From NCBI RefSeq assembly GCF_004791585.1, contig NZ_SRUU01000021.1, positions 1 to 64,000 of the forward strand: a stretch of DNA of 64,000 bases, read 5' to 3'. The translations under genes were made by a program, and so were the position numbers. This document shows positions 16,806 to 24,768 of the stretch, piece by piece (within the stretch, counting starts at the first letter, position 1; each line of letters begins with the position of its first letter). The notes beneath the pieces are model-generated. The model ran no database searches, was not told the origin of the DNA, and worked only from the letters and a program-made list of their open reading frames with translations. The stretch is from Mesorhizobium sp. M1C.F.Ca.ET.210.01.1.1. GTDB lineage: Bacteria; Pseudomonadota; Alphaproteobacteria; Rhizobiales; Rhizobiaceae.

Positions 16806-16892
16806 TGTTCTGTGGGGTGTTTCACGCAGCCGGCTGTTCTGTGCGATATTTCACGCAGCCGCATAGTCTATGCGATGTTTCATGCAGCGCCG
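16806..16892. repeat. Three imperfect 29-bp tandem repeats
   Basis: Units begin at 16806, 16835 and 16864 and share TGTTTCAnGCAGC and CTnTGnG cores. Units 1 and 2 share 24 of 29 bases by eye. They lie about 45 bases upstream of the GIY-YIG-like gene. Each unit contains TTTCAnGCAGC, so they could be binding sites. Confidence 0.75.
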
Positions 16893-16952
16893 GAAAGTTT
16901 CAGACATCCGACTGAGGCGGCAAGCATGCGGTCGAAAGGCCGGGTTTGAAAG

Positions 16953-16986
16953 AAAAACCCACCCGAGAGCCGTCCCAGGCGGGTTT
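16953..16986 (-). terminator. Intrinsic terminator
   Basis: On the minus strand AAACCCGCC pairs with GGGTGGGTTT (one G-T pair), and the T-run continues. It lies about 36 bases after the DUF982 gene at 17022-17324. Confidence 0.65.
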
Positions 16987-17021
16987 CCTCAGGGGGCGGG
17001 CTTCGGTAGGGCCGGCTGATC

Positions 17022-17324
17022 TCAGGCGGCGAAGCCGCTATGGCTGCGAGCGGCTGGCTTCACCGAGACGATCGGCTGATCCGACGGCCACAGGATCCCG
17101 GCCGTCACCGCGAAGGTGATCAGCGCGTCGCGTGCCGATTCGGCGGAGATTCCTCCGGCCCGTGCGGCTTCGCAGGCCTTCACCGCTGCGCCGTAGCTCA
17201 GCCGCCTGCGCGACGGCGGGAACTCGGTCAGGTACTCATGCATGTCGGACAGCGAGGCGATCATGCGTTTGTGGCCGGCGCCGACACTGACCGCGACCGG
17301 GGTGAGGAAGATCCTGTCGTGCAT
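17022..17324 (-). CDS. DUF982 family protein
   Basis: A 100-residue protein of the DUF982 family, which is nearly confined to rhizobia. The pattern is FLTPVAVSVGAGHKRMI, a helix SLSDMHEYLTEFP, then YGAAVKACEAARAGGISAESARDALITFAVTAGI. A compact single domain is expected; function unknown. It is a fifth paralogue, lying 39 kb from the four-gene array at 55.7-57.9 kb. Confidence 0.75.
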   Translation of the reverse strand: MHDRIFLTPVAVSVGAGHKRMIASLSDMHEYLTEFPPSRRRLSYGAAVKACEAARAGGISAESARDALITFAVTAGILWPSDQPIVSVKPAARSHSGFAA

Positions 17325-17473
17325 TTAGACCTCTCGGATTGGGGCGGAGGACGGCGGGCTGCTACCCTCGGTCTTGGGTAGGACGCCACACAACGCGCCT
17401 TGCGGCGCGAGGTTCCACGTTCGGAGATCTTTTCGTGCCGGCCGGCGGGGCGGCAGGTGCAGGGCGGATCGCT

Positions 17474-17552
17474 AGAGCAATTCGTCCGGAATTGCGTAAA
17501 ACAAATACTTAGAGCGGCTCGGCGATTCCGTGAAACGCTGAACCGCTCTCTA
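17474..17552. repeat. Repeat family B copy
   Basis: AGAGCAATTC, then GTCCGGAATTGCGTAAAAC, AAATACTTAGAGCGG and the GCGATTCCGTGAAACGCT hairpin. The same order occurs at 52884-53040 and, reversed, at 42816-42907. It is a palindrome-rich dispersed intergenic repeat. Confidence 0.75.
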
Positions 17553-17735
17553 GGGGGCGATGCCGGTCATGATCGCCACTTCCGCTGGAGGATGTGGAAT
17601 CCGATAGTAGGCCGACAGCACCAGCAGCAGTATCGCAACCCCTGCAATCAACGCCGCGACGCTGCCCACGAAGAGCTGGCCGGCCCGTTCAGCAAGCCGT
17701 TGCCGCCAGCTCATCGCCGATGGGGTAAAGCGCAT
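17550..17735 (-). CDS. Small single-pass membrane protein
   Basis: A 61-residue ORF with a charged N terminus (SWRQRLAERAG) and one membrane helix (about 23-42). An AGGAG site lies upstream. No family was recognised. The overlap of its 3' end with repeat B suggests that the repeat supplied or replaced the end of the gene. Confidence 0.45.
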   Translation of the reverse strand: MRFTPSAMSWRQRLAERAGQLFVGSVAALIAGVAILLLVLSAYYRIPHPPAEVAIMTGIAP

Positions 17736-17782
17736 TTTTCATCCGCTCCTGCGGGCGCCGCTTCGGTGAAGGGACGGTTCTG

Positions 17783-18094
17783 CTAATAGCGCCAGCCTCG
17801 GTGGAGGCCGCAGCTCCAGACACGCTTCACGACCCAATGATGGTGATGCCAGCGCTTGTGCACCCTGACCATGCAGTCGCGACGGTGACCGTAGCGGTAT
17901 CCGTCGCGCATCTCGTATCGGCCACGGTACCGCCAGTCATCGCCGCGCATGTGATGGCGGCGCCAGTAGTAGTCGTCATTGTATCGGCCCATGCCGTCAT
18001 CGGTGGTGATGGTCAGGCTTGTCGCCTGTGTCGGAACCGTCATTGGCGCCAGGGTAGCCATGCCCAGCATGGCGGCGAGAATGAGATTCTTCAT
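17783..18094 (-). CDS. Small secreted His/Arg/Tyr-rich protein
   Basis: A 103-residue protein with a signal peptide (cleavage near TQA-TS, about 25). The mature part is dense in His, Arg, Tyr and Trp, including KRWHHHHWVVKRVW near residue 81. Two Cys are present. Similar short periplasmic proteins are common in rhizobia; metal binding is possible, but there is no evidence for it. A GGAGGCAG ribosome site precedes the ATG. Confidence 0.7.
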   Translation of the reverse strand: MKNLILAAMLGMATLAPMTVPTQATSLTITTDDGMGRYNDDYYWRRHHMRGDDWRYRGRYEMRDGYRYGHRRDCMVRVHKRWHHHHWVVKRVWSCGLHRGWRY

Positions 18095-18171
18095 AACTGC
18101 CTCCTTGCATTAGATTTTCCTAACGGAAATCCGTTACCGGGAGAAAAGTTCCATGACGTCCAGCGGGCTGC

Positions 18172-20253
18172 CTATTTCCACATGCCGCGCATGCGGGCGC
18201 CGAGATCGACCTTGACGCCCGGCCTTTGGCGCGGATCGTCCTTGATAGCCGCGCTTGCCCACGAACTCTGCTCGAAGGCCGAAAGCATCGAGGCCGGGAT
18301 GAAGCGGGTGCGCGAGGCATAGACATGGCGGTCGCCGCGCGCCGGCTGGTTGTGCGGGTAAAAGCGTTGCGGCACCACCAGGTGCAGGCTGTCCTTCGCC
18401 CGCGTCATCGCCACATAGAGCAGCCGACGCTCCTCCTCGATATCCTCCTTGGTGCCGACGCCGAGATCGGCCGGGATGCAGCCGTCGACTGTGTTGAGCA
18501 CGAAGACGTTCTTCCATTCCTGGCCCTTGGCCGAATGGATGGTCGACAGGATGAGGTAATCCTCGTCGCGGTGCGGCGGCCCGGCCTGGTCGCTTGTGGC
18601 GTCGGGCGGATCGAGCGTCAGCTCGGTCAGGAAGCGCTCGCGCGACGGATAGCCCGACGCGATCTGCTCAAGCTGCAGGAGGTCGGCCCGGCGCGTGATC
18701 GCGTCCTCATGGATGCGCTCCATATGCGGCTCGTACCAGAGCCTGACCCGCTCGAGGTCGGCCGGCCATTTCGGACCGGCGCGCAACCCGCTGTAGATAT
18801 CGAGGAAGACCGGCCAGTCTTGAGCCGCGCGCTGCGGCGGCCGGAAGCGGGCAAGGCCCAGCGTCTCGTCCAGCGACGTCGCCATCGCCTCGACGATCTG
18901 CGAGGCGGCGGAAGGGCCGATGCCCGGCATAAGCTGCAGCACGCGAAAACCGGCGACGCGGTCGCGCGGGTTCTCGGCGAAGCGCAGCATCGCCAGCATG
19001 TCCTTGACATGGGCGGCGTCGAGGAACTTCAGGCCGCCGAATTTCACGAAAGGGATGTTGCGGCGCGTAAGCTCCACTTCCAGCGGTCCGCTGTGATGCG
19101 AGGCGCGGAAGAGCACGGCCTGCGCCTTCAGCGCCGTGCCGGCCTCGCGCTCGGCGAGGATCGCCTGGCAGACATAGTTGGCCTGCTCGGTCTCGTCGCG
19201 CACGCTCACCAGTTGCGGCTTGTGCGACGACCTGCGCTCGGTCCACAGGTTCTTGGTGAAGCGCTCGGTGGCTTCGCCGATGACCGCGTTGGCGGCTGCC
19301 AGGATCGTCTCGGTCGAGCGGTAGTTGCGCTCCAGCATGACGATCTCGGCGCCTTGCGCGAACTGCTTCGGGAAATCGAGGATGTTGCGCACTTCCGCGG
19401 CGCGGAAGGAATAGATCGACTGCGCATCGTCGCCCACCACGGTCAGCCCCACGCCGTCCGGCTTCAGCGCCAAAAGGATCGAGGCTTGCAGCCGGTTGGT
19501 GTCCTGGTATTCGTCGACCAGCACATGGTCGAAGCGCGAGCCAAGGTGGGCGGCGATCTCAGGCTCTGCCGCCATCTGCGCCCAGTAGAGCAGGAGGTCG
19601 TCGTAATCGAGCACGTTCTGCGCCTGCTTGGCCTCGACATAGGCGGCGAACAGCTCTTTCAGCTGTTCCGCCCAGGCCGCGCACCAGGGAAAGGCCGAAC
19701 CCAGTACCTCGCCGAGCGGTGCCTGCGCGTTGACGGCGCGGGAGTAGATTTGCAGACAGGTGCCCTTGGTCGGGAACCGGCTCTCGGTCTTGGAGAAGCC
19801 CAGCTCGTGCCGGGCGAGGTTCATCAGGTCGGCCGAATCCTCGCGATCGTGGATGGTGAAGGCGGCATCGAGGCCGATCTGCTCGGCATAGTCGCGCAAG
19901 AGCCTCGCGCCGATGCCGTGGAAGGTGCCAGCCCAGGCGAGCGCGTCGGCGATGATTGCCGCGTCGCGCCCCAGCACCTCGCCTGCGATGCGCTCGACGC
20001 GCTTGGCCATCTCCGACGCCGCGCGGCGCGAGAAGGTCATCAAAAGGATGCGGCGCGGATCGGCGCCCTTGACGATGAGATGCGCGACGCGATGCGCCAG
20101 CGTGTTGGTCTTGCCGGAGCCGGCGCCGGCGATCACCAGCAGCGGTGCTGCCACCTTGCCGTCACCATGCACCACCGCCAGCCGCTGCTCGTCATTCAGC
20201 CGGGCAAGATAGGCGGGCGCTTCGAAGGACGAATCACGGGCGGCGATGTTCAT
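18172..20253 (-). CDS. UvrD/PcrA-type superfamily 1 DNA helicase
   Basis: A 693-residue SF1A helicase. It has the Q-motif LNDEQRLAV, Walker A AGAGSGKT (about 42-49), motif Ia TFSRRAA, Walker B VDEYQDTN, motif III VVGDDAQSIYSFR, motif IV LERNYRST, motif V STIHSAKGQEW and motif VI RRLLYVAMTRAKD. It unwinds DNA 3'-5' using ATP. It is shorter than full UvrD and looks like a second, accessory UvrD-like enzyme; the exact repair role is unknown. Confidence 0.93.
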   Translation of the reverse strand: MNIAARDSSFEAPAYLARLNDEQRLAVVHGDGKVAAPLLVIAGAGSGKTNTLAHRVAHLIVKGADPRRILLMTFSRRAASEMAKRVERIAGEVLGRDAAIIADALAWAGTFHGIGARLLRDYAEQIGLDAAFTIHDREDSADLMNLARHELGFSKTESRFPTKGTCLQIYSRAVNAQAPLGEVLGSAFPWCAAWAEQLKELFAAYVEAKQAQNVLDYDDLLLYWAQMAAEPEIAAHLGSRFDHVLVDEYQDTNRLQASILLALKPDGVGLTVVGDDAQSIYSFRAAEVRNILDFPKQFAQGAEIVMLERNYRSTETILAAANAVIGEATERFTKNLWTERRSSHKPQLVSVRDETEQANYVCQAILAEREAGTALKAQAVLFRASHHSGPLEVELTRRNIPFVKFGGLKFLDAAHVKDMLAMLRFAENPRDRVAGFRVLQLMPGIGPSAASQIVEAMATSLDETLGLARFRPPQRAAQDWPVFLDIYSGLRAGPKWPADLERVRLWYEPHMERIHEDAITRRADLLQLEQIASGYPSRERFLTELTLDPPDATSDQAGPPHRDEDYLILSTIHSAKGQEWKNVFVLNTVDGCIPADLGVGTKEDIEEERRLLYVAMTRAKDSLHLVVPQRFYPHNQPARGDRHVYASRTRFIPASMLSAFEQSSWASAAIKDDPRQRPGVKVDLGARMRGMWK

Positions 20254-20329
20254 CGCCCATCAAGCATCGTTTCCGCTTTGTTCGCAATACAACTCACGGG
20301 CTGGCGAATAGCGAAAGGGTCCAACAACT

Positions 20330-20437
20330 GATCCCCAAGAGGGGAGATGCCCGGCAGGGCAGAGGAGGTGCTGTCGCGCCGGCTTTCTGGGCTTGGGTTC
20401 CTCTCCCCTACATTCGTTGGGGGGCGAGGAAAGGCGC
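20330..20437. repeat. Dispersed intergenic repeat C
   Basis: Contains GGGGAGATGCCCGGCAGGGC, then GAGGAGGTGCTGTCGCGCCGG. A diverged copy of the same order lies at 26926-27032. It sits between the helicase gene and the small ORF at 20438. Confidence 0.5.
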
Positions 20438-20593
20438 CTACCGCTTTGGCTCCACCCCCATCGCGGCAGACTGGCGTCGCAGCGTCCGTGGTTCGTCCTG
20501 CGGCGGGGCTTCGCCGGACATCTCGTAGATGATCCTCATCGTAACGCGGTAAGCGGTGTAGGCGAACAGTCCGACAAGCAGCAAGCGGATCAT
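20438..20593 (-). CDS. Small membrane protein, unknown
   Basis: A 51-residue protein. ATG 20593 follows a GAGGAGA site; a hydrophobic N terminus (IRLLLVGLFAYTAYRVTM) is followed by a polar tail. It is divergent from the small lipoprotein gene, 133 bases apart. No family was recognised. Confidence 0.55.
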   Translation of the reverse strand: MIRLLLVGLFAYTAYRVTMRIIYEMSGEAPPQDEPRTLRRQSAAMGVEPKR

Positions 20594-20726
20594 GATCGTC
20601 TCCTCGTTGCGTTGGATTGTTGGGAGTTCAACCGGGTGCCTGGATGATTGGTTCCCGCCGGCGCGACGCAACCAAACCACCACCGCCTCGTTTGCCTCAA
20701 GACAGGGCGAACGAGAGGAGGTCGCC

Positions 20727-20903
20727 ATGAAGAAGCTTCCTGTGCTGCTGGTTCTTGCGGCAGGGCTCGCGCTCGCCGCCTGCGACAACAGCATTCCGCC
20801 GACCAAGGCGCCCGCCGTCGACCAGAACCCGCAGATCGACAAGAACCCCGTGCCGCAATCGACCACCGGTGGCGATCAGCAGGGCACGCTACCCAAGCAC
20901 TGA
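20727..20903 (+). CDS. Small lipoprotein
   Basis: A 58-residue protein with a lipoprotein signal: KK n-region, hydrophobic core, lipobox LAAC with Cys 19. The Pro/Asn/Gln-rich mature part is about 39 residues. A strong GGAGG site lies 7 bases before ATG 20727. The residue after Cys is Asp, which in enterobacteria favours inner-membrane retention; the rule is less certain in rhizobia. Confidence 0.75.
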   Translation: MKKLPVLLVLAAGLALAACDNSIPPTKAPAVDQNPQIDKNPVPQSTTGGDQQGTLPKH

Positions 20904-21113
20904 CGTGCAATCGCTGCGCAATCGCCAGCCATAGTTGAAGCACAGTCGCCACAGAAGAAGGCCGGCGCTGCTTGGGAGGAAGCAAATTAGCGCCGGCCAA
21001 GCGGGGAAATCAGGCCCGCCGCACGAAAGACCATAGCTGAGTCTTGCCGCTGGGTCATGGGGAGGGCTCTGGAAGACTTCCTGGAAACTGTGCAAATCGG
21101 CGGGAAATTCACG

Positions 21114-21139
21114 CTATTGTGTGAAATCTACAACAATAG
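21114..21139. other. Inverted repeat downstream of the LysR gene
   Basis: Arms CTATTGT and ACAATAG are separated by 12 bases, just after the LysR stop on the minus strand. No T-run follows. It is possibly a weak terminator or a binding site. Confidence 0.35.
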
Positions 21140-21166
21140 TTTGAGGTGACGGGTGCGAGGCCTGCC

Positions 21167-22135
21167 TCAAGCCATCGCCGCCCGCTTCACTGGTATGCCG
21201 GCGATCTCGAGGTCCAGTTGGCGCTGCGTCAGTGCCGCCTCGGCCATGATCCACTGCTTGAACAGTTCCACCTTGCGCGCGCTGTGCGCCTTGATCGGGC
21301 TGACGAAATACCAGCCGGCGGTGTTGGGATGGTGCACCGCGAACGGCGCCACCAGCCGTTCGGCGCGGATGTCGCTCGCCATATAGGCGCGGTTGGCGAC
21401 CGCGAAGCCCATGCCGGCATTGGCCGCCTCGTAGGACATCATGCAGGAATCGAAATAGATGCTCCTGGCCTCGCCGAGCACGAAGCTCGCGCCGGCAAAA
21501 CCCAGCCATGACTGCCAGTTCTGCGTGCAAGTATCGGAGTGAAGCAACGTGAAGTATCTCAGGTCTTCCGGCGTCACCTTGGACAACGGCTTATCGCCGA
21601 GTACTTCGTGGAACAGCTTGCGGCTGCATACCGGCGTCAGGTCTTCCTTGAACAAGAGCTCGCAATTGAGGCCGGGGAAGTTGCCGTCGCCGTAGCGGAT
21701 CTCGAGGTCGTATTCGGAGGCCGAGAATTCATGCGTGGCATAGGAGGTCGAGACCCGCATCTCGATTTCCGGATACTGCCGCTGGAACGAGGAGAGGCGC
21801 GGAAACAGCCAGCGCGCCGCAAAGGTCGGCAGCACGCAGATCTTGAGCACATGCGCCTGCGATTGCCCGGTCGCCTCCATGCTGGCCGCCACGATCCGCT
21901 CCAACGCCTCGCGCACGCGCGCCACATAGGTCTCGCCCTCCGGCGTCAGCGACACCGCGTTGCCGCCGCGCTGGAAGATCTTGAAGCGGAGCTGGTCCTC
22001 CAGGCTCTTCACCCGCTGGCTGACGGCGGAGGCGGTGATGAACTGCTCCTCGCCGGCGCGCGTGAAGTTGCGATGCCTGGCGGCACTTTCGACAATTTTG
22101 AGCGAGTTCAGGTTGACCTGACTGAGCAGACGCAC
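21167..22135 (-). CDS. LysR-type transcriptional regulator
   Basis: A 322-residue LTTR. The N-terminal winged helix (NLNSLKIVESAARHRNFTRAG, then TASAVSQRVKSLEDQL) resembles the GcvA group. The effector domain spans about 95-300. It is divergently transcribed from the oxygenase/EamA pair with 111 bases between starts, the classic layout for an LTTR controlling its neighbour. An operator-like dyad lies at 22146-22163. Confidence 0.9.
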   Translation of the reverse strand: MRLLSQVNLNSLKIVESAARHRNFTRAGEEQFITASAVSQRVKSLEDQLRFKIFQRGGNAVSLTPEGETYVARVREALERIVAASMEATGQSQAHVLKICVLPTFAARWLFPRLSSFQRQYPEIEMRVSTSYATHEFSASEYDLEIRYGDGNFPGLNCELLFKEDLTPVCSRKLFHEVLGDKPLSKVTPEDLRYFTLLHSDTCTQNWQSWLGFAGASFVLGEARSIYFDSCMMSYEAANAGMGFAVANRAYMASDIRAERLVAPFAVHHPNTAGWYFVSPIKAHSARKVELFKQWIMAEAALTQRQLDLEIAGIPVKRAAMA

Positions 22136-22145
22136 GGGGTTCGAC

Positions 22146-22163
22146 CTTTAGCTGGGCTTAAAG
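22146..22163. promoter_or_regulatory. Candidate LysR operator
   Basis: CTTTA-N8-TAAAG dyad, 11 bases upstream of the LysR ATG and in the shared intergenic region. The spacing fits an LTTR recognition site and would allow autorepression (inference). Confidence 0.4.
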
Positions 22164-22246
22164 TAGCACCAGCATTCCTAAATTTACAGGGGCCGGCGGC
22201 TTAATCGACTGTTCGCCAAGTGTTGCCCCTACCTTGGAGAAGTAGA

Positions 22247-23080
22247 ATGAACGCCCATACAATCCCCGAACTGCGCTATGCGATGAGCCGTGAAGCCATC
22301 ATCGGGCATGATACGGCGTGGAAAGTGTCGAGCTTCGGCGTCGCCCAGTATCTTCACGGCTACGACCCCGCGCTGCTTGCCGCGATCGAGGAGGCGGCGC
22401 TCAAGCTCAAGGCCAGCCACGCGGTGCACAAGCACCTCGATCTCACCTTCATCACCGGCGCCGACCGGTACATTCCGGAGATCAAAGAACTGCTCCACGA
22501 CAAGCTGCGCCTGGAACGGCTGTCCGATATGATGGGCACCAGGCTCGAACCCTACCCGCTGTCGATCGTCGGCTCGACCGTCACCTTCATGAACCCCAAG
22601 GACGGCGCCGTCGAATGGCACTGCGATGGCGTTCCGGTGACCGAGCTCATTCCGCTCTCGATCAGCGACCCTTTGATCGGCGGCCATCTTGAAATCTATT
22701 GCGACGATTCCGAGACCGGCCGCGCCATCCTCGAATCCGGCGGCGACCTGCCGCGCAACAAGGTCATGAGCATCGATCACAAGATGAACTACGCCACGCT
22801 CGGCCAGTTCCTCGGCGTGCTTCATCGCACCGCGCCCATCCAGCTCGGCTCGCGCGTCACGCTGGTGCTCAACCAGCGTTCGGTGACGAAGCCCTACGTC
22901 GATGACAACCGCATGTTCTACCTCGCCGCCGACAACGACCAGGACCGCGCCTGGGTGAACGAGCTGGCGGACGACGTCTGGACGAACCAGCTGCCCGCCT
23001 ATCGCCGCCATGCCGAAGAGCATCCCGTGCCGAAACCGGCTGCCGAGCCGGTCTCCGGCGCAGCAAGGGAATCGTGGTAG
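22247..23080 (+). CDS. Predicted 2-oxoglutarate/Fe(II)-dependent oxygenase
   Basis: A 277-residue protein. EWHCDG gives a His125-x-Asp127 pair, VLHRTAP gives His193, and GSRVTLVLNQ gives Arg203. This is the HxD...H iron triad with the 2-oxoglutarate-binding Arg at the usual distance. The cupin-like core spans about 100-215. I cannot name the substrate. ATG 22247 has GGAGA 7 bases upstream. The stop overlaps or abuts the EamA start, so oxygenase and exporter are probably coupled, under the divergent LysR gene. Confidence 0.7.
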   Translation: MNAHTIPELRYAMSREAIIGHDTAWKVSSFGVAQYLHGYDPALLAAIEEAALKLKASHAVHKHLDLTFITGADRYIPEIKELLHDKLRLERLSDMMGTRLEPYPLSIVGSTVTFMNPKDGAVEWHCDGVPVTELIPLSISDPLIGGHLEIYCDDSETGRAILESGGDLPRNKVMSIDHKMNYATLGQFLGVLHRTAPIQLGSRVTLVLNQRSVTKPYVDDNRMFYLAADNDQDRAWVNELADDVWTNQLPAYRRHAEEHPVPKPAAEPVSGAARESW

Positions 23081-24180
23081 TGAGCCATGATCCTGCCCAG
23101 CCGCCTTCGGCGCCGCCGGGCCTTGCCCCGATCATGGTCGAACGCAACCAATCCCGGCCCGGCGCCGCCTCCACGACGGCGCTGGCCCTTGCCTTGGGCG
23201 CGGTGGCGCTCTGGGCGACCAATGCCCTGGTCGGCAAGACGCTGCTCGCCAGTCACCCGGTATCGCATGTGCAGTTCCTGCAGTTCTGCGGCGCGGCGTT
23301 GGTCTTTGCGTTGATCAGGCTGGCAGGCGCATCTCCTTCTCCGCTTGTGGGGTCCGAAGCACGGGCGAGACCCGTGGCTCGCCCCGGGGGTGGCCTCGCG
23401 ACGCGAGGTCGGATGAGGGCTGCTGGCCGGGTCGCCGAAGCTGGAGTTTCTTCCAGCACCCCTCATCCGTCTCGGCCCTGCGCGCCGATCCACCTTCTCC
23501 CCCTGGGGGAGAAGGGGAAGGCCTACGCCGTCGGCTTCATCGGCCTGGTCGGCACCATGGTGCTGCAATACATCGCCTTCGCCTCGATGCCGGTCATCGA
23601 GGCCAATCTCATTGCCTACACCTGGCCGCTGATGGTCGCCGCCGCGATCATCCTGCTCGGCCGCCCGAAGCGCCCGCTGCTGCTTGGGCTCACCGCCGCG
23701 CTCGGCTTCGCCGGCGTGGCGCTGGTGATCTCCGGCGGACGCGCGCACGCCTGGCTCGAAGGCAGCCTCGTCGGCTATTGCGCCGCCTTCGGCTCGGCAC
23801 TTTGCATGGCCTTCTATTCGCTTGCCGTCGGCCGTCTTGCCGTGCCGCCGGATCGGCTTCTGTTGCCTTCGGCGCTGATCGGCGTGGCGCTTACATTTGC
23901 CTGGTGCCTGCGTGACGGCGTTGCCGGCCTCGGCGGCGTGGACCTGCTGCTCGGCCTCTATCTCGGCGCCGGGCCGATGGGGCTGGGCTATTATTTCTGG
24001 TCGCGGGCGCTCAGCCTCGACCAGGGCGGCAGGCTCGCGGTCGTCGCCTACCTGACGCCGATCGCTTCCACGCTTTTGCTGGCGCTGTCGGGCGAAAGCC
24101 TGTCGATGACGGCCATTGCCGGCGCCGTCCTCGTCATCGGCAGTTGCATTGCTGTCGGCATCGAACGTTCGGAGGCCTGA
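23080..24180 (+). CDS. EamA/DMT family exporter with an in-frame repeat insertion
   Basis: A 366-residue DMT-type transporter, longer than the usual ~300. Ten membrane helices are expected; both EamA halves are visible (ALGAVALWATNALVGKTLL near 37; GPMGLGYYFWSRALSL near 305). Residues about 84-147 are hydrophilic and encoded by a repeat family A element (23335-23515), so they are not part of the ancestral protein. They fall between membrane helices. GTG 23080 with AAGGGA 9 bases upstream is preferred over GTG 23074. Whether the protein still works is unknown. Confidence 0.82.
   Translation: MSHDPAQPPSAPPGLAPIMVERNQSRPGAASTTALALALGAVALWATNALVGKTLLASHPVSHVQFLQFCGAALVFALIRLAGASPSPLVGSEARARPVARPGGGLATRGRMRAAGRVAEAGVSSSTPHPSRPCAPIHLLPLGEKGKAYAVGFIGLVGTMVLQYIAFASMPVIEANLIAYTWPLMVAAAIILLGRPKRPLLLGLTAALGFAGVALVISGGRAHAWLEGSLVGYCAAFGSALCMAFYSLAVGRLAVPPDRLLLPSALIGVALTFAWCLRDGVAGLGGVDLLLGLYLGAGPMGLGYYFWSRALSLDQGGRLAVVAYLTPIASTLLLALSGESLSMTAIAGAVLVIGSCIAVGIERSEA
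23335..23515. repeat. Repeat family A element inside a coding sequence
   Basis: A 181-bp element with terminal CCTTCTCC and GGAGAAGG. It contains GGATGAGGG and CACCCCTCATCCG boxes in the same order as the intergenic element at 33547-33728 (182 bp). It lies within the EamA gene; the reading frame passes through it without a stop. Confidence 0.88.
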
Positions 24181-24185
24181 ACACC

Positions 24186-24419
24186 ATGCCAGCGCTCACG
24201 CCAGGAATCACGCTTGACGAGGACGAACGTCGCGCCAGACAGGAGGCGCACTGGCTGCTGAAGGAATTCGGCGCCGAGGCCCCGCTCTATGCCGCCATGA
24301 AGGCCGAGAAGGCCATCGAGCAGAAGGATTTCGGCCGCTGCGCGCGCTGGAAGCGTGTTCTTGAGCTACTGGCCGACGGCGGACGGGTGGAACTGCGGCG
24401 CGGCGGCGCCGCGAAATAA
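24186..24419 (+). CDS. Small conserved-type hypothetical protein
   Basis: A 77-residue, charged, helical protein with no signal peptide (LDEDERRARQEAHWLLKEFG, then AIEQKDFGRCARWKRVLELL). It starts 5 bases after the EamA stop and so belongs to the oxygenase-EamA operon. No family was named. Confidence 0.65.
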   Translation: MPALTPGITLDEDERRARQEAHWLLKEFGAEAPLYAAMKAEKAIEQKDFGRCARWKRVLELLADGGRVELRRGGAAK

Positions 24420-24441
24420 GCGACTCGCCGTCACGTCATCG

Positions 24442-24470
24442 AATCGGGCATAATCGGTCACAATCGGTCA
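24442..24470. promoter_or_regulatory. Three direct repeats with 10-bp period
   Basis: AATCGGGCA, AATCGGTCA and AATCGGTCA start at 24442, 24452 and 24462. One helical turn separates them, so a protein could bind all three on one face. They lie about 300 bases upstream of mucR and 22 bases after the preceding gene. The rest of the 24420-24768 gap is AT-richer and shows no ORF. Confidence 0.5.
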
Positions 24471-24768
24471 ACTGGACCTGCAGCATCGGCTCTCGGTTCT
24501 GGATTTCTTCTTTTGTAGCAGTTATTGGCGTAAATCGAAGTGCTGCCGCGTCTTTTGCGGCCTCGCGGCGGCCTTCGGAGCTGTAAAGTGTTTGTTATGG
24601 GTATTAGAATTCCTAACTTGCGCGGTCGTGAGCTGCGGTGAAAACATATCTTCGGTATTGAGTCTCGCGCATTTTACTGACTCTGGGCCGTCCGTTGGGG
24701 GACAGGTCCTATACGATACCTAGACCAAAGTCCTAAAAAACAGCTGGTCATTTGAGAGCCAGCAGAGG

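Noticed and set aside
16806..16892. CRISPR array
   Set aside because: Units are contiguous, imperfect and have no spacers; no cas genes are present.
18226..20331. A 701-residue plus-strand ORF opposite the UvrD-type helicase
   Set aside because: The helicase on the minus strand has all SF1 motifs; the opposite frame is a codon-bias shadow.
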